The notes: generated by a model not told the origin, from the sequence alone. A stretch of 64,000 nt of DNA from Promethearchaeota archaeon (GCA_013375495.1 JABXKC010000012.1:1-64000), one strand, 5' to 3'; numbered from the stretch's first letter, positions 35,439 to 45,314 are shown. Translations and numbers: made by a program.

Positions 35439-35496
35439 ATTAAATGGTGAAAATTAAGAACCTAACTATACCAGCATTTTTTAAAGGAGATAGTAA

Positions 35497-36168
35497 ATGG
35501 ATTACGCAGAAAAGAGGAAAAAATTGGTAGAGAGCCTTAAAAATCGAGATTTTTTAACTAAAACAGATGTAATTAAGGCAATGCTAAAGGTTCCTCGTCA
35601 TGAATTTTTACCTAAAGATGCTCAATCTTCTGCTTATATAGATTCTCCACTTTCAATAGGCTTAGGGCAAACAATAAGTGCCCCCCACATGAACGCTATG
35701 ATGTGTGAATTGTTGGAATTAAAAGAAGGAGATAAAGTTCTAGAGGTTGGAACGGGTTCTGGATATCACGCTGCATTATGCGCTGAAATCGTAGCTCCAG
35801 AAGATTCTCGAAATCCCGGACATGTGTATACATTAGAAAGACACTTAAAATTAGCAGATTCAGCTAGGAAAAGCCTTATTAACGCAGGTTATGGTGATTC
35901 TGTAACAGTTATTCATGGAGATGGTACTCTTGGCTACCCCAGAGAAGCACCATACGATAAAATTTTAGTAACCGCATCATCACCTAAAAAAGTGCCTCCT
36001 CCACTAAAAAAACAATTAAAGGACGGAGGTATCCTATGTATTCCGGCAGGTTCAAAAGAATGGGGTCAAGATCTTTATATTGTAACGAAAAAGGAAAATA
36101 ATTTCGATTCTAAAAGAATTACCGGCGTTAGGTTTGTTCCATTAATCGGTAAATATGGATTTGATTAA
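35497..36168 (+). CDS. pcm: Protein-L-isoaspartate O-methyltransferase
   Basis: The 223-residue protein repairs L-isoaspartyl residues using SAM. LSIGLGQTISAPHMNAMM holds the substrate-binding region; VLEVGTGSGYHAALCAEI is SAM motif I; PPPLKKQLKDGGILCIPAG is the conserved post-motif. SD aaaggag lies 9 nt before the ATG. Length is typical of the archaeal enzyme. It follows the U32 gene by 58 bp and may be co-transcribed. Confidence 0.93.
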   Translation: MDYAEKRKKLVESLKNRDFLTKTDVIKAMLKVPRHEFLPKDAQSSAYIDSPLSIGLGQTISAPHMNAMMCELLELKEGDKVLEVGTGSGYHAALCAEIVAPEDSRNPGHVYTLERHLKLADSARKSLINAGYGDSVTVIHGDGTLGYPREAPYDKILVTASSPKKVPPPLKKQLKDGGILCIPAGSKEWGQDLYIVTKKENNFDSKRITGVRFVPLIGKYGFD

Positions 36169-36830
36169 TTTTCTGATTCCTTTCTTTTTCTGCTAGGTGG
36201 ATTTTGAAGATATTCCAAAAATTTCTCATCCCTTTCTAAATCCTCCTTAGTAAATCTTAATCCGAATACAGGTTTAAATATCCAAATTAAGACAACTGGA
36301 ACAATAATATAGAGGAGGAAGTGACTGGGAAATAAAAAATCAATCAATAAATCATAACTCGAAAAATCTCCTAATCCTAAAGGAATAATATAGGTCAATT
36401 GAAAATTGATTGTATCGTTCATAGGAACTCCTCCCGTTTCAAGAGACATTTCAATCGTTCCATAACAAGTCAAATTATCATGTTTGGCGAGCTTGAGAGG
36501 AATGTTATTCACGGGATAGGTGCTACTTGGAGCGCCAAATTGGACAGATCTTGCAAATACAGGATCATTATTTTTTAAGCAATAAATAATAATCGATAAA
36601 AGTCCATAATTAACAACATTTCCTGTTGAGATCGATTCAATGACAGTATTAATAACATAACTCTCATATGATCCATGATTTATATTTAGATGCAGATTAA
36701 TACCCGCAGTACCATCGGTATATGAGCTACTATAATCATCCTCTATATCGTAAATCCCAATACGAAAAATATCTCTAAAGTTAAACATAATTGGTGTGAG
36801 GATGATTAAAACTATAAAAGATATAATCAA
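36165..36830 (-). CDS. Two-helix membrane protein, hypothetical
   Basis: The 221-residue ORF (TTG start) has an N-terminal helix (IISFIVLIILTPIMF), a ~150-residue extracellular beta-rich region with many Asn and Thr, and a C-terminal helix (FLLYIIVPVVLIWIF) before a charged cytoplasmic tail. Upstream of the TTG the frame stays open for about 18 codons with basic residues (KAIKRRNRNFTIS) but no canonical start. The true N-terminus may therefore be longer. It overlaps the Pcm gene by 4 bp (convergent). No family recognised. Confidence 0.65.
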   Translation of the reverse strand: MIISFIVLIILTPIMFNFRDIFRIGIYDIEDDYSSSYTDGTAGINLHLNINHGSYESYVINTVIESISTGNVVNYGLLSIIIYCLKNNDPVFARSVQFGAPSSTYPVNNIPLKLAKHDNLTCYGTIEMSLETGGVPMNDTINFQLTYIIPLGLGDFSSYDLLIDFLFPSHFLLYIIVPVVLIWIFKPVFGLRFTKEDLERDEKFLEYLQNPPSRKRKESEN

Positions 36831-37053
36831 ACTGATCGTAAAGTTCCTATTTCTTCTTTTTATAGCTTTTAATTTTATTTTAACTCATCTCAGCAAATTG
36901 TAATACAAATCTAAATTACTTATGTATCTTAATAAACTTTATCAAAAACATATTAACGATCATTTGCAAAGCGAAAGATTAAATTAAACTTTTTCTATTT
37001 TAATCCTTAGTTACTTACAATTTTTAGAATTCAGAGTATTAGAGAGAATAATT

Positions 37054-37194
37054 CTAAGAAAACCGTTCTTTTAATCTCTTTTCCATTAGTTTTTTACGGG
37101 TATTTTTAACAAATTCATTAATATCAATTTCTTTCTTTAAAGATCCATTTGAATAGGTATAGCCATTTTTTTTCCCATTTTTATAATATCCCAT
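37054..37194 (-). CDS. Small 46-residue protein with a MORN-like YKNGKKNGY segment
   Basis: In the 481-bp gap, the minus strand holds a 46-codon ORF from ATG at 37194 to TAG at 37054, too short to be flagged by length. It starts MGYYKNGKKNGYTYSNGSLK, an N-G-K-N-G pattern like MORN or toxin-type repeats, and ends with a basic helix. No clear SD is present. It is plausible as a small gene of its own but unproven. The rest of the gap (36831-37053, 37195-37311) shows nothing else. Confidence 0.4.
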   Translation of the reverse strand: MGYYKNGKKNGYTYSNGSLKKEIDINEFVKNTRKKLMEKRLKERFS

Positions 37195-37311
37195 AAAATT
37201 CAGAACCAGAGTAAAGATTATGAACAATATTTGATATTAGGGTATTAATATATTTAAAACTTACATTTTCATAGGTCGTTATACAGATCTGTGGATATAT
37301 AAAGAAAGAGT

Positions 37312-39498
37312 TTAATTGATGTTAAGAACAATTTCATATTCAAAATTTTTCTTAAGTTTAAATTGAGTAAGAAGGTTCATCCCTTGGTATATCTTTTTAT
37401 AACCCTCATCAGTGAACGCGTATGCAACAATCGGAAATTTATATATTTTTATGGAACCTGTATCTGCTTTACTTTGACTAGATAATGAGAGTTCAAAGTT
37501 CAACTTATAAGACTCGTCGTAAGCTTTAAAGTGGTGACCGGAGTATTCGAATGGTTTTAGTAGTGGATTTTTTTTCTCTTCTAGAAACAACACTTGGTTA
37601 CTTTCCCACTCAAATTTATTGGGATCACCGTTAAAAAAGAAAGGAAGGTCTACGCCTAAATCTAATTTTTCTAGTATCCTTTTTAACACTTCCTCTTCTC
37701 CAGATATTATTTGAAAATTCCCTTTTATTGTAATAATAATCTGATTTTCCTCAACCTTGATTAGCTTAAGGATCGTACAAGGGTAGCGCTCACTTGATTC
37801 TGGATCTTTTACCGTTCCAAAGTGTTCTAGTTCTAATATGGCAGATTTCTCATCTTTTTCATTTCTTATAACTTTAAATTCCCCATCAATATATGTTCCA
37901 AATTCGTAGTATTGGTCAATTTCAAGTTGTTTAAACGAAGTTTCCTTCTGAAAAAATCGCAATCGTAACATATTTCTTTTATATCGATCAACCATTATCT
38001 CTTCTTCCTCAATATCCTCGTTATCGTGATAAGCTTCTGGCCATCGGGTTAATGTATTTAGGAGATTATAAGATTTTGGTTTATAATCTAGTTCAAATAT
38101 AGTCCCTCCATCTGAAGGGTTTATATATACATTCAAAATATCTGATTCGATTAGAACATCCATTCTGCTATCCTTATTGAAGTCTAAAGGTGTTATTGAA
38201 ATGAATGCATTTTCATTAGAATGGAATTCAGCATTCAATTTATCAATAATTTTTTCAGCGTTGATCAGATGAGAATACACGGAAAATCGCAAAAACTGTA
38301 AATACACACCTCCAAATAATCCATGCCAGTAGCTATCGTTGCATTGTGATTTATATATCTCCTTCCAAGCTTCAGCAATCTTTGTTTGTGTTTCGTTTCT
38401 TTTTTTTTCACTTTCCAATTTACCTACGAGTTTTTCAATTTGAATCAGTTTTTCTCGAACATAGAGCATTTTTTTATGCATATTATTTGATTCTGGATAT
38501 TTTACTAAATAATATCTCCAAAATCCTCCTTTTAAAAATAAATATTCTTGATGTTTTTCCGGATCCTCTTTAAGATTTTTTCTAATCTTCTCAAAAATTT
38601 TTCTTTCTTTAGTTGGTAATACCCACTCTTCCATTTTGTCATAACTTGCCGTTGGTAGATATATTAAACTTTTTGCAGGATGAGTATCCATATATTCTGA
38701 AAGAGTAATCGATTTTATCCACTTATTCTTTATTATTTGTTCGAAAAAAGCAGGGATAAAGGGTTTACCTTCGTCTCCTTCTACATGGCCCTGCCCTTCT
38801 ATGTAACAAATTTCGTGAGTAGTGCCCCAAACACCCATTTTTTCAGCGTCAGACATAAATAAAACGCATCTATCACCTTTCTCATTCGCAACTTTTTTCA
38901 AATATTCAATTGACATATATGTAGGTTTCCATGGGGCTAAGTACCTTAATTCTTCGTTAATTGGGAAGATTCTAAGTGTTTTTCCTTCGTCTTCTGTAAC
39001 GTAAGAATAAAGTGTGTCTATCTCCGTTATACCTGTGGATCTAAAATGGTTATCGTCAACAATTACATATTTTAGCCTAACTTTACTTAAAAAAGAAGGA
39101 TAATTTGGCTCCCAAACTCTCTCAGATAGCCATGCTCCTTTTACTTCTAATCCAAATTCATTTTCTATTAGATTTGATAATAGATTCATTTGGGCAATTT
39201 TGTCTCTATCAGGAATAATCGCAAAAATAGGTTCATAATGGCCACCACCAATTATTTCGATCTGGCCCCTTTTAGCCATTTTCTTTAACAATTTTATAAA
39301 ATCTGGTTTCTTATCTAAGAACCACTCCAATAAATTGCCTGAAAAGTGGAGAGTAAACTTGATTTCTGGACATTTAAAGATATTCTCAATTAAAGGGCTG
39401 TATGCCTTATTATAGACATCTTCAATGACAGTATCGTAATTGTCGACTGGTTGATGAAAGTGGAATACAATTGGTAGGTAAATCTCTTTTTCACTCAT
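37312..39498 (-). CDS. GH57 alpha-amylase / 4-alpha-glucanotransferase
   Basis: This glycoside hydrolase family 57 enzyme shows the family regions in order: FHFHQPVDNYD, GGGHYEPIFAII, GAWLSERVWEPNYP (with the nucleophile Glu) and LFMSDAEKMGVWG (with the acid/base Asp). DUF1925/1926-like C-terminal domains follow, as in Thermococcus 4-alpha-glucanotransferase. The likely start is ATG 39498 (MSEKEIYLP); the longer ORF from 39564 adds a non-conserved leader. It is divergent from a maltokinase gene, implying a glycogen/maltodextrin pathway. Exact specificity cannot be told. Confidence 0.85.
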   Translation of the reverse strand: MSEKEIYLPIVFHFHQPVDNYDTVIEDVYNKAYSPLIENIFKCPEIKFTLHFSGNLLEWFLDKKPDFIKLLKKMAKRGQIEIIGGGHYEPIFAIIPDRDKIAQMNLLSNLIENEFGLEVKGAWLSERVWEPNYPSFLSKVRLKYVIVDDNHFRSTGITEIDTLYSYVTEDEGKTLRIFPINEELRYLAPWKPTYMSIEYLKKVANEKGDRCVLFMSDAEKMGVWGTTHEICYIEGQGHVEGDEGKPFIPAFFEQIIKNKWIKSITLSEYMDTHPAKSLIYLPTASYDKMEEWVLPTKERKIFEKIRKNLKEDPEKHQEYLFLKGGFWRYYLVKYPESNNMHKKMLYVREKLIQIEKLVGKLESEKKRNETQTKIAEAWKEIYKSQCNDSYWHGLFGGVYLQFLRFSVYSHLINAEKIIDKLNAEFHSNENAFISITPLDFNKDSRMDVLIESDILNVYINPSDGGTIFELDYKPKSYNLLNTLTRWPEAYHDNEDIEEEEIMVDRYKRNMLRLRFFQKETSFKQLEIDQYYEFGTYIDGEFKVIRNEKDEKSAILELEHFGTVKDPESSERYPCTILKLIKVEENQIIITIKGNFQIISGEEEVLKRILEKLDLGVDLPFFFNGDPNKFEWESNQVLFLEEKKNPLLKPFEYSGHHFKAYDESYKLNFELSLSSQSKADTGSIKIYKFPIVAYAFTDEGYKKIYQGMNLLTQFKLKKNFEYEIVLNIN

Positions 39499-39659
39499 AA
39501 TTAGGTAATAGAAATTTTTTATTATAAAAAAATTAAGTTTTAATGAATTTAAATTTCTTTGCAATTACTTTATTGATAAAAAGGAAACCTTTATTCAGAT
39601 GGTTTTAAACTGTTTGATTTGGTAAAATCTTTAATTATAATTATAACTTAAAGATATTT

Positions 39660-41396
39660 ATGAGAAATTATTTTGATAAAAATTTATTACAACAGGTTTT
39701 TAACTCTAACGAATTTAAAGGATGGCTCCTCTCAAGAAGATGGTTTGGAGATAAATCTCTGTTATCAAACTTATCGTTTGAAGTTTCAATAACATATTTC
39801 AACTCAATTTCAGAAACCATTTTCTTAACGATTATTGAGATCACCTCACAAGATTATGCTAAATTATATTTCTTTCCTATAATAATCTATGAGAAAATTC
39901 AAGATATTCTTGAACCAAAAGAAAACACGAGGACAAATGTTGTTAAATTAACTGAGAATACATTTAGCAAAATTGTTGCCTTAAGTGTCCATGACAATCA
40001 AAAAGAAAAAATACTTTATCTTAACCTAATCGAAGCAGAATATTGCGCTTTGTTTTGGAAAAAGATGCTTTTTGATAAAACAATTACAGAAACCTTTCCC
40101 AACATGTCTATGGACCTTACGCTATATTCTGAACAATTTGAAGACGAAATTAACATGTCAAAGGTTCGTAATCTTATTGAAGCCAGTTTATATCCTGAGA
40201 GGTACGAATATGGGTTAGAACAACTAGGCGGTGGAAATACAACTAACTTATTATTTCTATTACATATATCAAATAAAAAAAAACCTCAGCAAAAGTCCAA
40301 TTCATACGTTTTAAAATCATACAAAGAGTATTCAGGGAGTTTAGAACCAAGGAAATTGTTTGTTTTAGTAAAAAATAATTTTCCTAACGCTCCAAAAATC
40401 TATGGAACTATAAAAATTCAGGAGAGAGAAACAATTGGTGTTCTCGAAGATGTTCCAAACATGGGAAACCTAGGAGATATTTATTGGAAAGAGCTTAATC
40501 ACATGATTATTTCCGTTTTCAACAAAGTAAGTGACGATTTGTCCTCGCTTGAGAATAAAGATAAGATGTCTGCGTACATAAAGGAATATTGCGCCGATTC
40601 TTTAAAAGTTTCTGAGTCGATAGGGTTCCAGATTAAGCAACTACACGAAGCTTTAATAATACAAAACGACCCACTTTATTCGAAGGAGAAGGTTTTTAGT
40701 AAAGATTACTTGAAGAATTATTCAGATAAATTAAATTACATGGTAAATAGAATCCAAAATAACATGAGTAAAGGTTCCGAAGGCGCTTTTTATAAGTCAC
40801 CTAAGATAACCTCAATACTTATTGATATTAAAGACATAATCGAAAAATTTCTTTCTGAATTCGATGTTGATCAGATCATAATACAACCGGTTCATCAAGA
40901 TCTCCACTTTCAACAAATTCTCTACAACGAAATCAATGGGGATTATACATTCTATTTTATCGATTTTGAAGGTGACCCTCAACTTTCTGATGAACAAAAA
41001 AAGCAAAAATTCCCTGTTGAAAAAGATTTAGGCAGTTTTTTGAGATCGTTAAGTTATATTAAATTTAATACGTTACTCAATTTCATTGAGAGATATTTTG
41101 TTGATAAAGAGAAATTCGAAGTTCCTGCAGAATTCCTCTACAATCTTTACTTTAGAAAATCTTCGAAAATTTCTCAAAGACATAAAAAACTAGAAATTGC
41201 GTTGAAACTCCTTAATTTATGGGAAAATAAGTTAATGAGTAAAATACTCGAGAAAAGTCTTAACCTTCATTTTACATTAATTAATTACTTTACTATTGAA
41301 AGAGTATTACACGAATTAGCCTATGAACTACTCTTCAGACCACAAAATATAATAATTCCAATACTTGGTCTTAAAGAAATAATTGACAAATATTAG
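39660..41396 (+). CDS. Maltokinase-like aminoglycoside-phosphotransferase-fold kinase
   Basis: The 578-residue protein has an N-terminal cap domain with LLSRRWFGDKS, the RRWFG signature of maltokinase (Mak/Pep2). The catalytic loop VHQDLHFQQILY and metal site FIDFEGDPQ follow near the C-terminus, with LRSLSYI after them. Family members phosphorylate maltose to maltose 1-phosphate, feeding glycogen synthesis (GlgE pathway) or downstream glycan metabolism. It is divergent from the GH57 gene across a 160-bp gap. TreS and GlgE are not seen in the window. The usual HGD motif reads HQD. Confidence 0.8.
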   Translation: MRNYFDKNLLQQVFNSNEFKGWLLSRRWFGDKSLLSNLSFEVSITYFNSISETIFLTIIEITSQDYAKLYFFPIIIYEKIQDILEPKENTRTNVVKLTENTFSKIVALSVHDNQKEKILYLNLIEAEYCALFWKKMLFDKTITETFPNMSMDLTLYSEQFEDEINMSKVRNLIEASLYPERYEYGLEQLGGGNTTNLLFLLHISNKKKPQQKSNSYVLKSYKEYSGSLEPRKLFVLVKNNFPNAPKIYGTIKIQERETIGVLEDVPNMGNLGDIYWKELNHMIISVFNKVSDDLSSLENKDKMSAYIKEYCADSLKVSESIGFQIKQLHEALIIQNDPLYSKEKVFSKDYLKNYSDKLNYMVNRIQNNMSKGSEGAFYKSPKITSILIDIKDIIEKFLSEFDVDQIIIQPVHQDLHFQQILYNEINGDYTFYFIDFEGDPQLSDEQKKQKFPVEKDLGSFLRSLSYIKFNTLLNFIERYFVDKEKFEVPAEFLYNLYFRKSSKISQRHKKLEIALKLLNLWENKLMSKILEKSLNLHFTLINYFTIERVLHELAYELLFRPQNIIIPILGLKEIIDKY

Positions 41397-41404
41397 GTAT
41401 TTTT

Positions 41405-42019
41405 CTACTCTTCATTATTTTCTGGAATTTTAGCAAATTCATATGAATAATGGGAGGATGAGATATCTAGCTCTTTGATCTGATTTTTATATTTTTGGCG
41501 TAAACTTTTATTTCCTTTCATTTCTTCCTCGATATAGTTAGGATTTAGCTCTTTTTGCTCGAATAAGCGCCATAAAAAGGCTTCAACAAACTTTTTCGGT
41601 CCAAATTTTTTTACAACTAAAAGATTGTTATTATCATCAAGAATACTACTAAAAAAACCTAAATTATCGCAAAAATCAACTTTGTAATGTATATCTTCTT
41701 GCTTTCCATAAATTCTAGCAATATCATTTATGAATACTCCCAATTTATCTCCAAAGTTTAATTGTTCGCTTTCATCCAATCGTTCAATTAGATTTCGTAA
41801 GAAACTTCGCTTTACAACGACTAAATCGCGATCATTTAACGATTGAAGTGCTGATTTCTGTTTTATCACATATTTTGAAAGCTCTAAATAATTTTTAATT
41901 AGACTAGTTTTGGTAGTTCCTATCCTTTCGTTCATTTTATCTAAATATTCGTTCAGTTCTTCATCAATTCTTATCGTTATAACCTTGGTTGGTTTTTTTG
42001 GTGCAATATTCTTACTCAA
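41405..42019 (-). CDS. Ribbon-helix-helix transcriptional regulator with C-terminal domain
   Basis: The first ~55 residues form an RHH DNA-binding unit: the strand KVITIRID, then ELNEYLDKMNERIGTTKTSLIKNYLELS. The remaining 150 residues are a largely helical, charged domain with no recognised fold. RHH proteins dimerise through the strand. The gene ends 8 bp from the maltokinase stop (convergent). It might regulate the GH57/maltokinase divergent pair, but that is an inference from position. Confidence 0.75.
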   Translation of the reverse strand: MSKNIAPKKPTKVITIRIDEELNEYLDKMNERIGTTKTSLIKNYLELSKYVIKQKSALQSLNDRDLVVVKRSFLRNLIERLDESEQLNFGDKLGVFINDIARIYGKQEDIHYKVDFCDNLGFFSSILDDNNNLLVVKKFGPKKFVEAFLWRLFEQKELNPNYIEEEMKGNKSLRQKYKNQIKELDISSSHYSYEFAKIPENNEE

Positions 42020-42635
42020 TTAAGATCAACTCTTATTTAATTTATTGTAGAATTTGTATGCATTTAATTATATATGTTACTATTGTAATCAAAGTATTTT
42101 AATTATTATATTTTTAAGAAAATATAATGGGAAATTTATGTGAATTTATTAGCTTTTATTTCTTTCCTCTTGGTGTAAAAAAACTATAATCTAATGTATG
42201 AGACAATTATGATAAGCTCAGAATCTCAAGTAATTTAAGCATACTTAACTAATTTGTCTTATTATTTTTGCATTAATGAAAAAAAAAATATTTCTAAAAT
42301 TCGTTTTAAAGTATTACTTTTTAAATAGACAACTTTTTGATTAAAAAAGGTGATAAGTTAATTAGAATAATTTTAGCATCACTTTATCATAAAAGTAAAC
42401 TAAAGAATCTAAGAAAGATTTCAAGTCGTTTGACTATAGATTTAGAAGTCAGACTATTTCGGAAATATTTTTCGCGTCTATTTTTACTTGTATTAATTGT
42501 AGGAGAATGTAACATATGTAGTAAAATGTTATCGAATGAATATTGAATTACACTTAAAAGTATGAATAAACTTTGTAATTATGTATCCCAAGATAAAAGA
42601 TCACTTAAATTTTTGTGTAGGGTTAGATTATATTT
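42020..42635. other. 616-bp intergenic region without a clear gene
   Basis: Very AT-rich DNA between the divergent RHH and HTH regulators. One ORF here (42337-42546, 69 codons from a TTG start) has no SD and a coding quality similar to random, so it is not called. No symmetrical operator of more than about 7 bp per arm was seen. Confidence 0.5.
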
Positions 42636-43022
42636 ATGGAGTTGAGTGAAACTAATATATCAAATTCTGAATTGACAGATTCAGAATTAAAAAAAACAGA
42701 AGTGAATGAAGTATTAGAATTAGATCTGTATAAAGAAAATCATGGTCCCAACATGAATAACTCTGACAAACAAATCGAAGACATAGCTAAAGCACTCACG
42801 TCAGGAACAAGACGCTCGATCCTTCGCCTAATTCAAAAAACAAATGAGGCGATGGATGTTTCTAACATTGCTTCAATTTTAAACATGACAGAAGCCAATA
42901 TATCAGCTCAAATTAAAAAACTTCAAGAAGCAGGGTTAATCTATTGCGACTATTGCTCGGGAAATCACGGTGTTAGAAAAATAAGTAAAGTGAAATTTAA
43001 TAAAGTAATCATAAATATCTGA
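42636..43022 (+). CDS. ArsR-like winged-helix regulator
   Basis: The 128-residue protein has a ~45-residue acidic/polar N-terminal extension, then a winged helix-turn-helix. LTSGTRRSILRLIQ is the first helix; VSNIASILNMTEANISAQIKKLQEAGLIY supplies the recognition helix and wing. This resembles ArsR/MarR-type archaeal regulators. It carries CDYCSGNHG after the wing, where metal-sensing ArsR proteins hold Cys or His residues. Regulon unknown. Confidence 0.75.
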   Translation: MELSETNISNSELTDSELKKTEVNEVLELDLYKENHGPNMNNSDKQIEDIAKALTSGTRRSILRLIQKTNEAMDVSNIASILNMTEANISAQIKKLQEAGLIYCDYCSGNHGVRKISKVKFNKVIINI

Positions 43023-43064
43023 GAAAACACTTTTTTTACCGTGAGAGTTTTAGAATATTTGTAC

Positions 43065-44210
43065 CTAGTTCTCGCGGAAATTAGAAATTAACACATTTTT
43101 GATCTTTTCAAAGTGTCCTAAATTTACTGATAGGAGGTCTTCTAGGGCGTCATTTAAACCTGTTTTTTCAATTTTCTCAATTATTTTATAGTATGGACTT
43201 TTTTTGAGAGTTTTTACGAGTGCTTTATTTTCTTCGAGTTTATTTAACAAATAATCGCTACATTTTATTCCTTCGATACTTAAAATTTTTTGAATAATTG
43301 ATAACAGCATTGTGTCAAAAGTAACTCTTAAGATGATTTCTCTATCGAAATCTTTTTTAGTGTGAAAAAGATAGTCTTTAAGTAGTGATATTGATTCTTT
43401 GAATAGTTTGATAGAATCGAGTCCAAGACTTTCAATTCTATCATTAAATTCTACATTCCTTGTAGCTGTTAAGCATATCGCTGAAAATGTTTGATATTCA
43501 GCTACAAAATGAATGAATCTGGCCTTGGCGTTTAACACTGTATTTTTAGATTCTGCATCTTTTAATAAATCTTCAAGGTTATCTAGCGATTTTTTAAAAT
43601 ATGTAGAAATAGTATAAAATTTCTCTGCAGCGGCTTCGAATTCTTTATTAATAAGTAAAGAGTGGGCGTTTTTTTCTTCTTGCTTATAAAGTTCGTCGAA
43701 TTCATTTAAGATCATAACTGCTTTTAAAATCAATTGCTTTCCTGTATCTTTTGTTAACTGGGATCGTTCAAACGATTGACCCGCTTCTAATAGGAGAATA
43801 GAAGCTAGATTTTTATATTCTTCTGGATCTGATTCTAGTAAATAATCCGAAGCTTTTTTCCAACTTTCCCCTGCAGTTTCCCAATCTTTCATCCTAAAAG
43901 AAATATTTCCTAATTGAATTAGCAATTTTGCTGATATTTCGTATAGTTTTAATTCTTCAGTTTTTCGAATGATTGATTTTAATCTGTACGTTGCGTGAAT
44001 GTTGTTCCTAAATTGAGAAATTATGTGAGTAATTCTGATATATAATTCATCTAATTTAATATAACCGCCTAAATCGAGGTATATTTGTGCTGCTTTCTCA
44101 TATTCTCTTATTGATTCTTCTCCTTTCCCTTCATCGGCTAACATTTCAGCAGAATCAATTAGTTTGATCGCTTCAACTTCTCTTTCTTCTTTATCGTCGT
44201 TGTTATACAT
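43065..44210 (-). CDS. TPR/SNAP-like helical-repeat protein
   Basis: The 381-residue protein is all-helical. The N-terminal half has TPR-like pairs: IDSAEMLADEGKGEESIREY, then EKAAQIYLDLGGY, then LLIQLGNISFRMKDWETAGE and SWKKASDYLLES. The layout resembles alpha-SNAP and other TPR adapters. The C-terminal half has further helices but no motif. In an Asgard context such proteins may be SNAP- or coat-adaptor-like. No catalytic residues are present, so it is probably a scaffold. Homology to SNAP is tentative. Confidence 0.55.
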   Translation of the reverse strand: MYNNDDKEEREVEAIKLIDSAEMLADEGKGEESIREYEKAAQIYLDLGGYIKLDELYIRITHIISQFRNNIHATYRLKSIIRKTEELKLYEISAKLLIQLGNISFRMKDWETAGESWKKASDYLLESDPEEYKNLASILLLEAGQSFERSQLTKDTGKQLILKAVMILNEFDELYKQEEKNAHSLLINKEFEAAAEKFYTISTYFKKSLDNLEDLLKDAESKNTVLNAKARFIHFVAEYQTFSAICLTATRNVEFNDRIESLGLDSIKLFKESISLLKDYLFHTKKDFDREIILRVTFDTMLLSIIQKILSIEGIKCSDYLLNKLEENKALVKTLKKSPYYKIIEKIEKTGLNDALEDLLSVNLGHFEKIKNVLISNFREN

Positions 44211-44360
44211 GATCAGGATAACACTTTTAATTAGAGTTTAATGTGATCTCAGTAATTAGGAATCCTAATTAAGTAATCTATAAGCTATATTACTTAAGTA
44301 ATTGTATGCAATTAACCTTATTTAAATTTTGATACTAAATAATTTTCTTATTTTTTACGA

Positions 44361-45314
44361 TTATAAATTATCAAACAGCCTAATATTGTTGTTTTTCATC
44401 ACGCTTTTTAACTCTATAGCTTGATAAACAGACGCAAAACATTCTTTTGCATCTTCGATTGCTCCATAAAATATAAAGTTAGAGTACCAGGACGCTATAA
44501 ACATAACACTTGCTTTACGATACTTAGTGTGAAATTTAAGATTTAATCTGGGTGAAGAATATTTAAAAAGAAAAAGTGTAGGTGCCGTGCCCACAGGGAG
44601 TCTAAGAGATTTACTAACTATCTGTTGTGTATCAAGGATGTGAGAAAAGCTTTCAATATCAATTACACCCCCATCGATCCAGATTTTTTCTATGCTCAAT
44701 TCTTTCAATCCATCTATAATACTAAGATCACCCGGTTGATTCTTTTCTGTAATATAGGCATACCTCTGCGTTGAACTCATGTTACTGGCTCCAAGGATTA
44801 AAACTACAACCGATGATATTCTGTTCTTCTTTATGAGTTCAAGTTCTTTTTTATTCTTGAGGTTTGATATCGAGTTATATATATACTCGTCCGATTTGAT
44901 ACCTTCTTCATTTAAATATTCAATCCCAGCAATTTTTGCATCAAAACTACCACCTAAAACAAACGGGGGATCATAGGCGTCTAAATAAAATTCTAGATAT
45001 TTGACCATAGCTTCAGGTGTAACAGCAGATATTTCAACTAAATCTGGAAGTTTATACTGATTTGCTAAACTTTTTTGCATATCAATTCTTTTTTTTGCCC
45101 TATTCACATCAAACTGAAGATCGTCCTTCCTGTCAATAAGCGTTTGACCCTGATAAAACATGGTACCTATTAAAATTGGGGGTAACTCAAAATTACCATA
45201 CCCTAATTTCGTACTACCATATAAAAAATAATCTTCCATCATACCTAGTCCGTTAATTAAATTGGTTGATAAGATAAAATATCTTTCATCTATATTTATA
45301 GATAATATTTGCAC
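44361..45314 (-). CDS. MtrH-like methyltransferase
   Basis: The 317-residue protein matches subunit H of tetrahydromethanopterin S-methyltransferase. Matching parts are PPILIGTMFYQGQTLIDRKD, then FDVNRAKKRIDMQKSLANQY, then EISAVTPEAMVKYLEF and FVLGGSFDAKIAGIEYL. MtrH transfers methyl groups between a corrinoid and tetrahydromethanopterin. Here it stands alone; the other Mtr subunits are not in the window. It is probably a stand-alone methyltransferase linked to a corrinoid protein, as in non-methanogenic archaea. The start may instead be 45242 (MMEDY), because the first 24 residues match nothing I recognise. Confidence 0.75.
   Translation of the reverse strand: MQILSINIDERYFILSTNLINGLGMMEDYFLYGSTKLGYGNFELPPILIGTMFYQGQTLIDRKDDLQFDVNRAKKRIDMQKSLANQYKLPDLVEISAVTPEAMVKYLEFYLDAYDPPFVLGGSFDAKIAGIEYLNEEGIKSDEYIYNSISNLKNKKELELIKKNRISSVVVLILGASNMSSTQRYAYITEKNQPGDLSIIDGLKELSIEKIWIDGGVIDIESFSHILDTQQIVSKSLRLPVGTAPTLFLFKYSSPRLNLKFHTKYRKASVMFIASWYSNFIFYGAIEDAKECFASVYQAIELKSVMKNNNIRLFDNL

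Noticed and set aside
42337..42546. 69-codon ORF from TTG in the 42020-42635 gap
   Set aside because: No SD, biased Leu/Ile/Lys composition like translated AT-rich noise, and no recognised motif.
43065..44210. Assignment of the TPR protein as a true alpha-SNAP
   Set aside because: The helical periodicity fits many TPR scaffolds, and no SNAP-specific motif was seen; kept as TPR/SNAP-like only.
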